Shown one piece after another: positions 22,215-31,048 of a stretch of DNA of 64,000 nucleotides. The translations under genes and the position numbers were made by a program. This stretch comes from SZUA-265 sp035760985 (lineage in GTDB: Bacteria > Myxococcota_A > Polyangia > Polyangiales > Polyangiaceae). Every line of letters begins with the position of its first letter. Within the stretch, counting starts at the first letter, position 1. Where the stretch lies: positions 1 to 64,000 of the forward strand of contig DASTRX010000209.1 in the NCBI GenBank assembly GCA_035760985.1. The letters run 5' to 3'. The notes beneath the pieces were generated by a model that worked only from the letters and a program-made list of their open reading frames with translations, was not told where the DNA came from and did no database searches.

Positions 22215-22310
22215 CCTCCGCCAGGATCGCCGCTGCATAGATCGCGAACGATTCCCGCTTCCTGCGGTCCTTGAGCAATCCTCCCAAACGTTCGATATAC
22301 TTCCCCCAGA
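22215..22310 (-). pseudogene. IS701-family transposase fragment
   Basis: On the minus strand a stretch reads WGKYIERLGGLLKDRRKR followed by ESFAIYAAAILAE, matching the conserved N-terminal region of IS701-type transposases (pattern: LG-LL-D-RRR-SFA-YA-GLL-E). About 30 residues can be recognised; the expected GERKS-EPIAAR continuation is absent and the frame degrades. No inverted repeats or DDE domain are present. It is a relic. Confidence 0.6.
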
Positions 22311-22401
22311 CACTGCGTGGCGCCGCTATCCAGATCGAGAGCCATGGCCATCGGTCGCACGAACCGATCGCCATGGAAGAAGTTTTCGTCAGTAAAACTA
22401 G

Positions 22402-22490
22402 CCCTTCGCCCCCGCTGGCCCTTCGCCCCCGCTGGCCCTTCGCCCCCTGCTAGCCCTTCGCCCCCGCTAGCCCTTCGCCCCCGCTGGCCT
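22402..22490. repeat. 17-bp minisatellite downstream of the RluA-type gene
   Basis: CCCTTCGCCCCCGCTGG-type units begin at 22402, 22419, 22436, 22454 and 22471, with a degraded sixth near 22487. Spacing is 17 or 18 bp. Some units carry CTAG instead of CTGG. The array ends exactly at the stop of the minus-strand pseudouridine synthase gene, so it would form the 3' end of its mRNA. Confidence 0.8.
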
Positions 22491-23420
22491 TCACCCCGCT
22501 ACCCCCCCTTCGAGCACCGCGCGGAGCTCCGCCGGCAACCCGCTGTCCACACGGAACGCCGCCAGCTGCAAGCTCCCGTCGAAGGCAAGGTGGCTGGCGT
22601 GCAAGGCGTGACGGCCTTCCAGCACCGGTGCGCCGCCGTACTCGAGGTCGCCTGCGATCGGCCAGCCCGCGGCGGCCAGGTGCACGCGGACCTGGTGGCG
22701 GTACGCACGCGAAGCCGCGACCTCGACCAGCGCCCAGCGCCCGCGCCGTTCCAGGGTGCGCAGCGCCGAACGGCAGGGTCGTGCACCGGGCACATCCTGG
22801 TGGGCAGCAAGGACGACACGGCTCGAGCCCCCTGGATCCGGCGCGAGAGGTTGTTCCAGGAGCGCGCTGTCGGGCACGGCGCTGGGCACGATCGCGAGGT
22901 AGCGCTTGTGGAGTTGTTCGGCTGTGAGCGCCGCGCGCAGCACGTCGAAGGACTGGGGCGTGCGCGCCGCGAGCAGGAGGCCCGAGGTGCGCGTGTCCAG
23001 GCGATGCAACAGGCCGGGCTCGCGCGCGCGGTAGCCGACGCCGCGCATCTCGGGGAAGCGACCGAGCAGCGCTCCCGCGACGCTGCCGCGCTCGCCCGGC
23101 GCGAGCGGCGCGCTGGGTTGCCCCGCAGGCTTGTCGACGACGACCAGATCGGCGCGCTCCAGCAGAATGGTCAGCGGCAGATCGGGCTCGGGAGGCGGCG
23201 CGCCCGCGAACTCGCCGAACAGCTCCACACGCTCGCCCGCACGCAAGCGCCGCGACTTCGGCGCGCGCGCGCCGTCGACGCGCACCAGCCCTTGCTCGCT
23301 GAGCCAGCGCGCGCCCTGGCGGCCGAGCTCGGGCTGCTGTTGCACCAGGAATTTGTCCAGCCGTTCACCCGCGGCCGACGCCGGCACTTCGTACACCCAG
23401 AGCGGCTCGCGCGCCGTCAC
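22491..23420 (-). CDS. RluA-family pseudouridine synthase
   Basis: The 309-residue enzyme isomerises uridine to pseudouridine in rRNA or tRNA. An N-terminal S4-type RNA-binding domain (ERLDKFLVQQQPELG, about residues 12-75) precedes the catalytic domain, whose active-site Asp is in HRLDTRTSGLLL. VVDKPAGQPS and YRHQVRVHLAAAGWPI are other family motifs. The GTG start overlaps the stop of the upstream gene (GTGA), indicating translational coupling. Which RNA site it modifies (RluC/D-like or other) cannot be told. Its co-transcription with envelope protein genes is probably positional rather than functional. Confidence 0.92.
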   Translation of the reverse strand: MTAREPLWVYEVPASAAGERLDKFLVQQQPELGRQGARWLSEQGLVRVDGARAPKSRRLRAGERVELFGEFAGAPPPEPDLPLTILLERADLVVVDKPAGQPSAPLAPGERGSVAGALLGRFPEMRGVGYRAREPGLLHRLDTRTSGLLLAARTPQSFDVLRAALTAEQLHKRYLAIVPSAVPDSALLEQPLAPDPGGSSRVVLAAHQDVPGARPCRSALRTLERRGRWALVEVAASRAYRHQVRVHLAAAGWPIAGDLEYGGAPVLEGRHALHASHLAFDGSLQLAAFRVDSGLPAELRAVLEGGVAG

Positions 23421-24826
23421 CACTCCCCCGAGATCGCGAAGCCGAGCGGGGCCGCAGGGCTGCCCAGCTCGATGCGCACGCTGGCGTCCGTCGCGGCGCC
23501 GGGCTGCGCCGGCGCCTCGTCGCGGCGCGTGATGTAGTAACCGACGACGCCGCCCGCCACGGTGCCCACCATCACGCCGGTGAGCCAGATGCGGTCGCGC
23601 CGCTCGCTCGGATCCTGGCTGACCAGGAGCGGTGTACCGATCGCGGCTCCCGCGAGCCCGCCGAGCAGCGCGCTCAGATCGATGGACAGCATGTCCGTGG
23701 GCGTGGGCGTCTGGATCTGCGTCGCCAGCGCACCGGCGAGCGTGACGCCGGCGAGGATGCCATAGCCCACGCCGCGCGTCGGCTTGGCCTGCGCGTCGCC
23801 GAGCACGATCATCTCGCCCAGGCCGCCGAGCAGCAGCCCGAGCACGGCCCCCGAGTGCGTGAAGGTCGCGCCGCCATCGTCCACGTCGCCGAACGCGAGC
23901 CCCACCGTGGCCAGCGTCAGCCCGCCCACCGCGCCGGTCACCCCGAGCAGGTGCCGGTCCGGGCCGCTGCGCGTGCTGGCCAGCGAGATACCGACCGGGG
24001 GCCAGAGCATGGCCGCGCCCAGGAACCAGGCCCGCGCCAGCGTGATGTCCCACTCGTCCGCCACGACCATGGCCGCGCCGACGCCGATGCCGGCGCCCAG
24101 CGCCGCCAGCGGATAGGTGAGCCGCGCGTCGTTCGAACCGGAAGCGCGCTGCAGTGAGTAGCCGACGTAGCCGCCGAGCGCCGCGGTGTGCAGCGCCAGC
24201 ACCACACGCCCCGTGGAGCGCGCGGGTTGCACGGACAGGCTCAGCGCGGGCTCCGGCTCCCGTTCGCTCGCGGCAGGCGCTTCGCGCAGCAAGGACGCCG
24301 GCTGCTCCAGCAGCTCGCGCAACATGCCCAGGCTGCGCACTTCCAGCTGCTCGGGATCGACGCTCTGCGCTCGCACCAGCACGATCGAGGAGCCCTGGGC
24401 CACCACGCTCAAGCGCAAGCGCAGCTCGTTGCCCTGCGCGCTCAGCTCCGGCGAGACGACCCAGCAGTCGCGCGCCAGCGCCACCAGGCTCTCTTCATCG
24501 CGCGCGGCGGGGCTGGGCAGCGCCGCCAGCGGGCTCAACCCGTAGTCGAGCAGCGCGTCGTGCAACACCGCTTCCAGCCGCCGCGCGCTGAGCTCGAGAT
24601 CCGGCGGCATCGGCGGCGTGGGCTGCAGCGCGCCGGCCCGCCCGGGCGCCGGCCGGAGCGGCTCGTGAGCGGGCGCGAGCGCCGGCGGCAGCAGCCGTAC
24701 GTCGCGCGGATCCGCCAGCGCCGAGCCCGCCCAGCTCGACACCAGACAGAACACCCCGAGCCGCAGCCAGCAGCGTTTTCCGAGCGCCCACGCCATCAGC
24801 GACGACACTAACCGGGCACGGGCCAT
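23417..24826 (-). CDS. Hypothetical exported protein with Gly/Ala-rich membrane repeats
   Basis: The 469-residue product has a cleavable signal peptide (ending near AGSALADP). An N-terminal domain of about 180 residues contains DALLDYGLSPL and WVVSPELSAQGNELRLRLSVVAQG, which resembles periplasmic domains that bind or sense envelope components. The C-terminal 250 residues are a series of small, Gly/Ala-rich hydrophobic segments (about 205-440), in the style of an integral membrane bundle or glycine-zipper repeats. It is 13 bp downstream of the outer membrane gene and overlaps the RluA-type gene by 4 bp. Function unknown. Confidence 0.75.
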   Translation of the reverse strand: MARARLVSSLMAWALGKRCWLRLGVFCLVSSWAGSALADPRDVRLLPPALAPAHEPLRPAPGRAGALQPTPPMPPDLELSARRLEAVLHDALLDYGLSPLAALPSPAARDEESLVALARDCWVVSPELSAQGNELRLRLSVVAQGSSIVLVRAQSVDPEQLEVRSLGMLRELLEQPASLLREAPAASEREPEPALSLSVQPARSTGRVVLALHTAALGGYVGYSLQRASGSNDARLTYPLAALGAGIGVGAAMVVADEWDITLARAWFLGAAMLWPPVGISLASTRSGPDRHLLGVTGAVGGLTLATVGLAFGDVDDGGATFTHSGAVLGLLLGGLGEMIVLGDAQAKPTRGVGYGILAGVTLAGALATQIQTPTPTDMLSIDLSALLGGLAGAAIGTPLLVSQDPSERRDRIWLTGVMVGTVAGGVVGYYITRRDEAPAQPGAATDASVRIELGSPAAPLGFAISGEW

Positions 24827-24839
24827 GGCGTCATCTATC

Positions 24840-26405
24840 TCAGAACATCACCGTGGCGCCCAGCCAGGCGTCGATCGTGCTGGCCGTGTCCACGATGAAA
24901 CGGCGCCCCGGCTGCTCGATCTCCGGACGGTAGCTGGGATCGGGCGCGCCCAGCGAGCGCGGCTCGGGCTCGGAGCTGACGCCTGGGGCCTGCGCCAGAC
25001 ACGGCCCCGAGCGCTCGACCGCTCGCTCGCGCGCAGGGTCGCAGGGCGAGCCCATGGTGATCACGTGCCGCTGCGTCAGTGCCCAGCCACCCCCCACGTC
25101 GAAGCGCACGTAGCGCCCGGCTTGCCAGCGCGCGAACAGGCGCAGCGCGTAGGCGCCGTGGGCCTGCACGTTGGTGATGCCGGTGGGATAGACGCGCTCC
25201 GAGTCGGGATCGATCACGCTCGGCACGGCGCCGCCGTCGCTCGCGAGATAGCCCGCATAGCTGGGGCGCCGGAACGAAGGCGCGCTGCTCGAGCCCAGCG
25301 CGTCGAACAGCTCCGAGTAGTCGCGCCCCGCGGCGCTGTACGTCCCGGTGAAGCGCAGATCCACGCTCAGCCGCTGAAACTGCTCCACCACCTCCCAGGG
25401 CATGAACTCGGCGCCCAGGCTCACGCCCGCGCGCGCGCCGATGCCCTCCTTCCACCAGCGATCGGGGCCGAAGTCGCTGTCCTCATTGGGCAGCTCCAGC
25501 AGCACGCCGAGCCCCAGGTATGGCTCGAGCTGCGCGAAGCGCCGCGAGATCGCGCCGTGCAACTCCAGCCCAGTGCTGCCGCGGCTCACGCCGGCCTTGC
25601 GCGAGGCCGCGGAGAAATTGCCCTCCAGCGGCTCGATGCGCCCGGGCGCCACCTGCACCGGGAACTGACCGCCCGCGCCGTCACGGTTCACGTCGGACGG
25701 ATCCGCGCAGCGCACTTGTCCGGTCTCCGTGTCGCTCGCGGGGCGGCTCTCGCCGCAGGCGTGCATCGGCTCCGAGATGGACAGGCGCGCCTCGGCGCCC
25801 ACCGTCAGCGTCGGCTGCGCGGCGTCGCGGAACTGGTTGAGGATCCCCCAGTCCACGCCGATGCCCAGAAACTCGACGCCGCTGCGGTTCGGCGAGCTGA
25901 AGGGCACGCTGAAGAGCGGCTCGCCCGGTGCGCCGTCGAGCGCGCCAGCTGGCAGCTCGGGCCCGGAGAGCGTCGAGCTGCGCGCCAGGATCACCGGCAG
26001 ACGCACGATCAGCGCCAGGTCGTGGTACAGGCCCAGCTCGGCGCGCACGTTCAGGCGGCTGGTGGTCTCCGAGAAGTCGGCGACGTGAAATCGCGGCTTG
26101 CCGCCGCTCGCGCCCAGCAGAGGTAGGCCCGCGTCCGCCAGCAGCGAAGCGTTGGTCTCGCGCGAGATGCCCGCGCGCTTCCAGGTGTGCTGGTAGCCGA
26201 GGCTGAAGTGCAGATCGATCCCGCTGCCCTCGTCAAAGGCATCCACGACGTTGGTCACGGTCGCCGGTTGCTGCAGCACGGCGGGCTCCGTCAGACTGCG
26301 CGGCTCCAGCGCGAGGGCGGCGCGCGCGCTGCCGAAGACTGCGAGCGCCGCGCCGATGGGCTGCAGAATGCGCTGAACTCCGGCCAGGCCGCGCACCACG
26401 CACAC
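24840..26405 (-). CDS. Putative outer membrane beta-barrel protein
   Basis: The 521-residue product starts at GTG with a signal peptide (about 1-32). It has alternating amphipathic strands (SGIDLHFSLGYQHTW, RLNVRAELGLYHDLALIVRLP, VGAEARLSIS, YALRLFARWQAGRYVRFDVGGGWAL) and ends in Phe (WLGATVMF), the usual terminal signature for BAM-inserted barrels. It is followed 13 bp later by the exported protein gene 23417-24826 and they may form one envelope unit. The barrel call rests on strand pattern and C-terminal Phe only; substrate unknown. Confidence 0.75.
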   Translation of the reverse strand: MCVVRGLAGVQRILQPIGAALAVFGSARAALALEPRSLTEPAVLQQPATVTNVVDAFDEGSGIDLHFSLGYQHTWKRAGISRETNASLLADAGLPLLGASGGKPRFHVADFSETTSRLNVRAELGLYHDLALIVRLPVILARSSTLSGPELPAGALDGAPGEPLFSVPFSSPNRSGVEFLGIGVDWGILNQFRDAAQPTLTVGAEARLSISEPMHACGESRPASDTETGQVRCADPSDVNRDGAGGQFPVQVAPGRIEPLEGNFSAASRKAGVSRGSTGLELHGAISRRFAQLEPYLGLGVLLELPNEDSDFGPDRWWKEGIGARAGVSLGAEFMPWEVVEQFQRLSVDLRFTGTYSAAGRDYSELFDALGSSSAPSFRRPSYAGYLASDGGAVPSVIDPDSERVYPTGITNVQAHGAYALRLFARWQAGRYVRFDVGGGWALTQRHVITMGSPCDPARERAVERSGPCLAQAPGVSSEPEPRSLGAPDPSYRPEIEQPGRRFIVDTASTIDAWLGATVMF

Positions 26406-26540
26406 GCTATACGACGTCCCTGCCGCACCGGCACCCGGTTTGTGCCGTGCCCAGGCCGTCGGAGGTTCGGGCGGCTCGCGGGACGCACCGGGCAGATGGG
26501 CTCGCCGCTGCCCGCAGCGGGCGACTCCAGGATGTGCCCG

Positions 26541-27461
26541 CTAGCCGCCGGCAGGGGGCACGCGCTGCCAGAGCTCGCGGTAGCCCGCGAGCTCCGCCAG
26601 CCGCGCCGTGCGCTCGCTGCCCTCCTCTTGCTGCAACACCGCGGCCGTCGCGCTCGCGCAGCTCGCGTGCGCGAGCTCGCGCGCGCGCACGTGCTCGGCC
26701 GCGAGCTGACCAAAGCGGGGCGTCGCCGGAGCGCGCAGCGACTGGGCGAGCGCCTCCGAGCGCTGCGCCGCCTGCTGGCAGGCGGCGACCGCGACGGCCG
26801 CCGCCAGCCGATCGCGCTTGCCGCGCTGAGCTGTCTGCGAGCCGAGCGTGTGCGTCTCGGCGCCCGGCTGACCCGCCCTGCCCCCGGCCACGCCCGGCGC
26901 GGGGCTGAGCCAGGTATCGCCCGCGCTCACGCGCAGCTTCAGCGCCTCGCTGGAGATCTCGAGCTCGGCGCTGGCGTCGGCGTAGCGCAAGCTGCCAAAG
27001 GGCGTGCCGATCAACACCTGCGCGCCGGGGCGCACCCCCGCGCCGGCCTCGGTGCGCAGCTTGCCTTCCGCCACGATCAGCTCCTCCTGACCGTCGACAC
27101 AGGGCAGCACGCGCGCCGGACCGCTCAGCGTCCACTCGCGCCCGGACGCGCCGTGCTTGAGGTGCAGGCTCGAGCCCTTGCCGAGCTCCAGCCAGTCGGA
27201 GCCCACGAAGCGATCGCCGGCGCGCACCGCGTTGCCCGAGTCGCGCGCCGCGCTGCCCGTGGCGGAGACCACGCGGCAGCCGAGCGGCCCCGCCGGCGCG
27301 GGCGCGGCAGGCAGCGGCGCCGGCACCCGGGGCGGAGCTTCCACGCTCGCGTGCGCGGCCGGCGCCGCAGCCGCTGCGCCCGCTGCCCCGCCGGGCGCGC
27401 TCGCCGGAGCGCCGTTGCACGCGGGCGCCAGCAACACGACGAGAGCGAGCGGACGCCTCAC
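26541..27461 (-). CDS. FecR-like lipoprotein
   Basis: The 306-residue product has a lipobox (LLAPAC, acylated Cys15) followed by a long Ala/Pro linker to about residue 55. A FecR-type beta region follows (about 60-190), in the pattern VVSATGSAARDSGNAVRAGD, VGSDWLELGKGSSLHLKHG, GTPFGSLRYADASAELEIS. Its C-terminal region is helical and Ala/Gln/Arg-rich. FecR domains sense or transmit periplasmic signals, but no sigma factor or TonB receptor is adjacent. The GTG start overlaps the PP2C stop (GTGA), so both are made from one message; a link between phosphatase signalling and this lipoprotein is only an inference. Confidence 0.8.
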   Translation of the reverse strand: MRRPLALVVLLAPACNGAPASAPGGAAGAAAAAPAAHASVEAPPRVPAPLPAAPAPAGPLGCRVVSATGSAARDSGNAVRAGDRFVGSDWLELGKGSSLHLKHGASGREWTLSGPARVLPCVDGQEELIVAEGKLRTEAGAGVRPGAQVLIGTPFGSLRYADASAELEISSEALKLRVSAGDTWLSPAPGVAGGRAGQPGAETHTLGSQTAQRGKRDRLAAAVAVAACQQAAQRSEALAQSLRAPATPRFGQLAAEHVRARELAHASCASATAAVLQQEEGSERTARLAELAGYRELWQRVPPAGG

Positions 27462-28921
27462 GGCAACTCGGCCGTGATGCCCTCGTCCTCGTCGGTGCCG
27501 AAGATCTCGCAGGTGATGTCCTCACCCACCAGCTCCTCGCGCGCGATGCCGAGATTGCGGGTGGTCTCGGCGAGGCGATTGGCCAGCACGCCCGTGAACT
27601 GCCAGAGCAGCTTGACCGCCAGCCGGTGCTCGGTGCGCAGGATCTCGAAGAAGTCCTTGCGATGGATCACCATCAGCTGCGTGGTGCCCAGCGCGCGCGC
27701 GGAGGCGGAGCGCGGCTGATTGCGGATCAAGGCCATCTCGCCGAAATGCTCCCCCGGATCGAGGCGCGCCACCGCCGCTCCCGAGCGCATCACCTCGACC
27801 TGCCCGCTGAGCACGATGTAGAGCTGCTCGCCCTGCTCGCCCTCGCGCACGATCATCTGGCGATCCGTGTACTGCTCCACCTCCGTGACCTGCAGCACCT
27901 GGCGCAGCTCGCGCGCGTTGAGCGCGCTGAACAGCGGCGTGCTCGCCAGCACCGACTTCTGCGTCTCCAGCTGGCTCAGGCGCTGCTCGTCATCGGCCTC
28001 CATGGCCTCCAGCGCGACCAGCACCGCGGTGATATTGTCCTTGCCTCCGCGGTTGTTGGCGGTATCCACCAGATCGACCACCACCGAGTCGGGGTCGGGG
28101 GCCGCCAGCTTCTGCGCCAGCTCCTCGGGCGAGCCCTCCGGGGCGTCGAAGTAGCCGGAGAGGCCGTCGGTGCAAAGCAGGAAGCGGTCGCCCGCGGCCA
28201 CGTCGATCACCAGGGTCTCGGGCTCGCAGTGCTCGTACACGCCGACGGCGCGCGTGATCGCCTGCTTGGGCGCCAGCTTGGCGGCGCTGCCCAGATCGAT
28301 CTTCTTCTTCTTGATGAACTCGTTGTAGACGTTGTGGTCTTCCGTCAGCTGCTCCAGGCTGCCGTTGCGCATCAGGTAGATGCGACTATCACCGACGTGG
28401 ATGATGAAGGCCTGATTGCCGAGGAAGAGCACGGCCACCAGCGTGGTGCCCATGCCGCGCTTCTTCTCGTCCTGGGCTGCCTCCGCATGGATCTTGCGCG
28501 AGGCGCAGTTCACGGCGAAGCCCAGCATGTTGGTGATGTCGCGCTTGCTGACCCGGCTGCCGCCCGTGCTGCCCTTGACGTAGTCGTCGAGCAGATCCTG
28601 CGATTTGCGGATCTCCTCGCTCAGCGTGCGCACCGCGACGGCGCTCGCGACCTCGCCGGCGGCGTGGCCGCCCATGCCGTCGCAGACGACGTACAGGCGC
28701 AGCTTCTTGTCGACGAGGAAGTTGTCTTCGTTGTGGTCGCGCTGCCTGCCGACATTGGTTTGTGCGGCAAAGCGCAGCGAGGGCTCCAGGCTGGGGCGAG
28801 CCGGCGGCGCCGACGGCCGCACGCCGCTGCCTGCACTGGTTCCGGTCGCGGCGGCGCCGGCGCCCGGGCGCGGCGCCTCGCTCATCATCTGACTTCGGGG
28901 AGCGCGGGACTCAAATGCCAT
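27458..28921 (-). CDS. PP2C phosphatase fused to a cyclic nucleotide-binding domain
   Basis: The 487-residue cytoplasmic protein has a disordered Pro/Ala N-terminus (about 1-45) and a PP2C/Stp1-type phosphatase (about 48-305) with metal ligands in HNEDNFLVD, CDGMGGHAAGE, LCTDGLSGYF and GGKDNITAVLV. A cNMP-binding domain follows (about 325-450: REGEQGEQLYIVLSGQ, GEHFGEMALIRNQPRSASA), then a short acidic tail. Such proteins remove phosphate from Hanks-type kinase substrates; the C-terminal domain suggests control by cAMP or cGMP. An AAGGGA-type Shine-Dalgarno precedes the ATG at 28921; an internal ATG at 28885 is possible. Ser/Thr kinases abound in myxobacteria (one is at 39422). Confidence 0.93.
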   Translation of the reverse strand: MAFESRAPRSQMMSEAPRPGAGAAATGTSAGSGVRPSAPPARPSLEPSLRFAAQTNVGRQRDHNEDNFLVDKKLRLYVVCDGMGGHAAGEVASAVAVRTLSEEIRKSQDLLDDYVKGSTGGSRVSKRDITNMLGFAVNCASRKIHAEAAQDEKKRGMGTTLVAVLFLGNQAFIIHVGDSRIYLMRNGSLEQLTEDHNVYNEFIKKKKIDLGSAAKLAPKQAITRAVGVYEHCEPETLVIDVAAGDRFLLCTDGLSGYFDAPEGSPEELAQKLAAPDPDSVVVDLVDTANNRGGKDNITAVLVALEAMEADDEQRLSQLETQKSVLASTPLFSALNARELRQVLQVTEVEQYTDRQMIVREGEQGEQLYIVLSGQVEVMRSGAAVARLDPGEHFGEMALIRNQPRSASARALGTTQLMVIHRKDFFEILRTEHRLAVKLLWQFTGVLANRLAETTRNLGIAREELVGEDITCEIFGTDEDEGITAELP

Positions 28922-29013
28922 ATCCCTTCATGAACGACCGCGTGCACCATTTGTTCGGGGGGTCTCGCGCGGCTCCGAACCGAACGCTGTCCCATCCGGG
29001 CGCGCCCCGCCGG

Positions 29014-29196
29014 CGGGGTTGGGGCCCCGCGCGCAGCGCCCGCGCCCCCGCGGGCGGAGTTGGGGGAAATCCCCCGCAGCCAAGCTGCGGCGATTTGCCG
29101 GGCTGCAGCTCGGGGGCAAGCGGGGTTGGGGCCCCGCGCGCAGCGCCCGCGCCCCGCGGGCGGAGTTGGGGGAAATCCCCCGCAGCCAAGCTGCGG
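29014..29196. repeat. Two 76-77-bp direct repeats
   Basis: Copies at 29014-29090 and 29121-29196 are identical apart from one C in a C-run. Each starts CGGGGTTGGGGCCCCGCGCG and contains the hairpin GGGGGAAATCCCCC and the dyad GCAGCCAAGCTGC. They lie between the PP2C gene start and the small gene ending at 29228. Confidence 0.85.
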
Positions 29197-29201
29197 GGAT
29201 T

Positions 29202-29222
29202 GGGGGGCTGCATCAGCCCCCC
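29202..29222 (-). terminator. GC hairpin downstream of the small gene 29228-29683
   Basis: GGGGGGCTG (29202-29210) pairs perfectly with CAGCCCCCC (29214-29222) across a 3-nt loop. On the minus strand it begins 6 nt after the TAA of the gene ending at 29228. There is no U-run, so termination efficiency is uncertain. Confidence 0.45.
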
Positions 29223-29227
29223 CCAAA

Positions 29228-29683
29228 TTACAGCGACAGCTCGACGGTGAGCCCGAGCGGCTGATCCTGGCGCGGCAGATGCTCCGCGAGCAACGGCGCC
29301 CAGGGTGGGATGCCGCCGCCCCGTGTGGGACAGCAAATCAGCGTGAGCTCCCGGTCACCGAGATCGCTCATCGCGCTGCCGGTGGCGCGCACAATCTCCT
29401 GGCGGGCAGCCGTCGCGCTCTCGTCATTGCGCTCGTTGCAGACCATGATGATGCTCGCAAAGGATCGCCGCATGGCGAGCCGCGACAGCACTCGCTGACT
29501 GAAGTGATGTGGCGTCTCGCCGACCCACTGGGTCACGAGCGCGAGATTCGGACTGTAGCGCCGGGCCGCAGCAATGCCCGCGGACCAGTCCGCCCCCGAT
29601 TCGCCGATGACGAGGCATGCACGGGTTCCCGCCTCTGCAGGGCTGTTACCTGATGAACGCACTTCGCTGCCGTCTCCCCACAC
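29228..29683 (-). CDS. Small conserved-looking hypothetical protein
   Basis: The 151-residue frame starts at GTG. Its core reads like a real protein rather than a GC artefact: ACLVIGESGADWSAGI, NLALVTQWVGETPHHF, RSFASIIMVCNERND and GDRELTLICC suggest alternating strands and helices of an alpha/beta fold similar in feel to universal-stress or Rossmann-like domains. The TAA stop and the following GC hairpin support it. No family can be named. A possible companion gene ends 20 bp upstream on the same strand (29704-30150). Confidence 0.5.
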   Translation of the reverse strand: MWGDGSEVRSSGNSPAEAGTRACLVIGESGADWSAGIAAARRYSPNLALVTQWVGETPHHFSQRVLSRLAMRRSFASIIMVCNERNDESATAARQEIVRATGSAMSDLGDRELTLICCPTRGGGIPPWAPLLAEHLPRQDQPLGLTVELSL

Positions 29684-29703
29684 TCTGCACCCGAGTCAGC
29701 GCC

Positions 29704-30150
29704 TCACTCACAGCGCCACCGCACACGCGACAGTTCCTGTGCGAGCACCTTGCCCGGCACGGATTGATCCTGCGCTTGCTCCAACACTTCTCGTTCTGCT
29801 TCCATTCGCTGCTGATCAGCAATTTCCCGGCACTTTTTCCTGATCTTCGCCGGGAGCTGGGGCTCCTGGCCGCCTCTGGCCTCGAGTGGCTCGGCTCTGC
29901 CCTTCCAACGGCTCCTCCGACGGCCCTTCCAACGCTCCCACCATCGGTCGAGCTCGTCGCCATCACCACCAGCCCTGCGCGCCTTCCCAAGAGACAGCCC
30001 ACGAAACTGCAGTACCCGCAGACGAGAAGTGCAGGCGCGAGCGGTTCTGAGAAAGCGAGTGCTGAGATATCGGAGATATCGGAGATGCCAGGAGGTTCCC
30101 GGGAGCTCCCGAGATTTGCGGCCCATCGGGCCGCTGCCTCCAAACGGCAC
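29704..30150 (-). CDS. Doubtful small hypothetical protein
   Basis: The frame of about 148 codons starts at GTG. The N-terminal half is low-quality, but the last 80 residues (DELDRWWERWKGRRR, then LPAKIRKKCREIADQQRME and EREVLEQAQDQSVPGKVLAQEL) have a helical, charged pattern typical of coding sequence. It ends 20 bp before the gene 29228-29683. It could be the 3' part of a decayed gene whose start is upstream. Unrecognised. Confidence 0.3.
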   Translation of the reverse strand: MPFGGSGPMGRKSRELPGTSWHLRYLRYLSTRFLRTARACTSRLRVLQFRGLSLGKARRAGGDGDELDRWWERWKGRRRSRWKGRAEPLEARGGQEPQLPAKIRKKCREIADQQRMEAEREVLEQAQDQSVPGKVLAQELSRVRWRCE

Positions 30151-31048
30151 TGGCGACGAGAAGCTAAGAGTCAGTCACTGAGAGAAGTAGATGGCTGATC
30201 CGAAGCGGCATTCGGCTGCGAGCGAGGCCCCCACGCTGGAGTCCGACCGCCGGTGCCTCTCCGCCTCACGGCAGACGGACACCGAGCCCCCCGAAACAAC
30301 CGCATCATGAGGTTCCTGCGACCAACCCGTCAAGAACCAAAGCTCGCCGCCAGAGCGCTCGAGTGATGCGCTCGAGCTGGTCCGCGCAGGAGCCAGTGTT
30401 GGGTGTTGTGGGTGCGTTCGTGGGCGGAGGATCGACGCCGCCGAGAACGCAATGTCGCGCACGGAAATGACGCCGGCGTGCTCTCGCTGCGCGAGTCGCG
30501 ACCGAACTCGCGCGAGGGCCCGCAGGCTCTCGCCACTCTGTGCGGCACCTTGCAACGCAGCTCATGCATTTCGCCAGATCGCCTCGGCGCCGTTTCCCTG
30601 TTGCCCTCCGCGCGCCGGAGGCGAAACTCCGTTGCTTGCCTTTGCTCTCCACGACTCCTCTCGTGACCGCAGCTCGTCAGCGTTGCGGAAAGCGGCTTTT
30701 CGAACGCCCGATGCTTGGACGTAAGCTCGTCGAGCTCGGTTCCGCCCCAGCGCGCGGTTTTCGCCGGGGGGCCGCGCTCGCACGCAGCGGGTACGCGGCG
30801 GCCCTCGCTGGAGTTCCATTCCGGGGCAGAGGGCGAGGACGGACCGCCTCCGCAGGCGTGGCTCGTGCTGCCGTGAGAGCGGAACCGGGGGCTTCTCCCC
30901 TCAGAATGCGCTCCGGGGGCGGCGGAGCTGGCGTTTTTCGGCCTGACCCTGAGGCCGAGACTGGCCGGCGGTTTGTCGTTCCGCAGGCGCCCGTTGTAAG
31001 CTGCCCTCCCACGATCGTGCTCGGTTGCCCTCACTCCCCTCACTCGCA
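30151..31048. other. Gene-free interval
   Basis: Frames on both strands read as Arg/Ser/Pro-rich translations with no family resemblance. I see no strong promoter, repeat or hairpin. It probably holds the promoter of the gene at 31049. Confidence 0.5.

Larger units (their letters stand above)
21966..22490. other. Interval with transposase relic and minisatellite
   Basis: No intact gene is present. The interval contains the IS701 scrap (22215-22310) and the 17-bp tandem repeat (22402-22490) that abuts the RluA-family stop codon. Confidence 0.6.
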
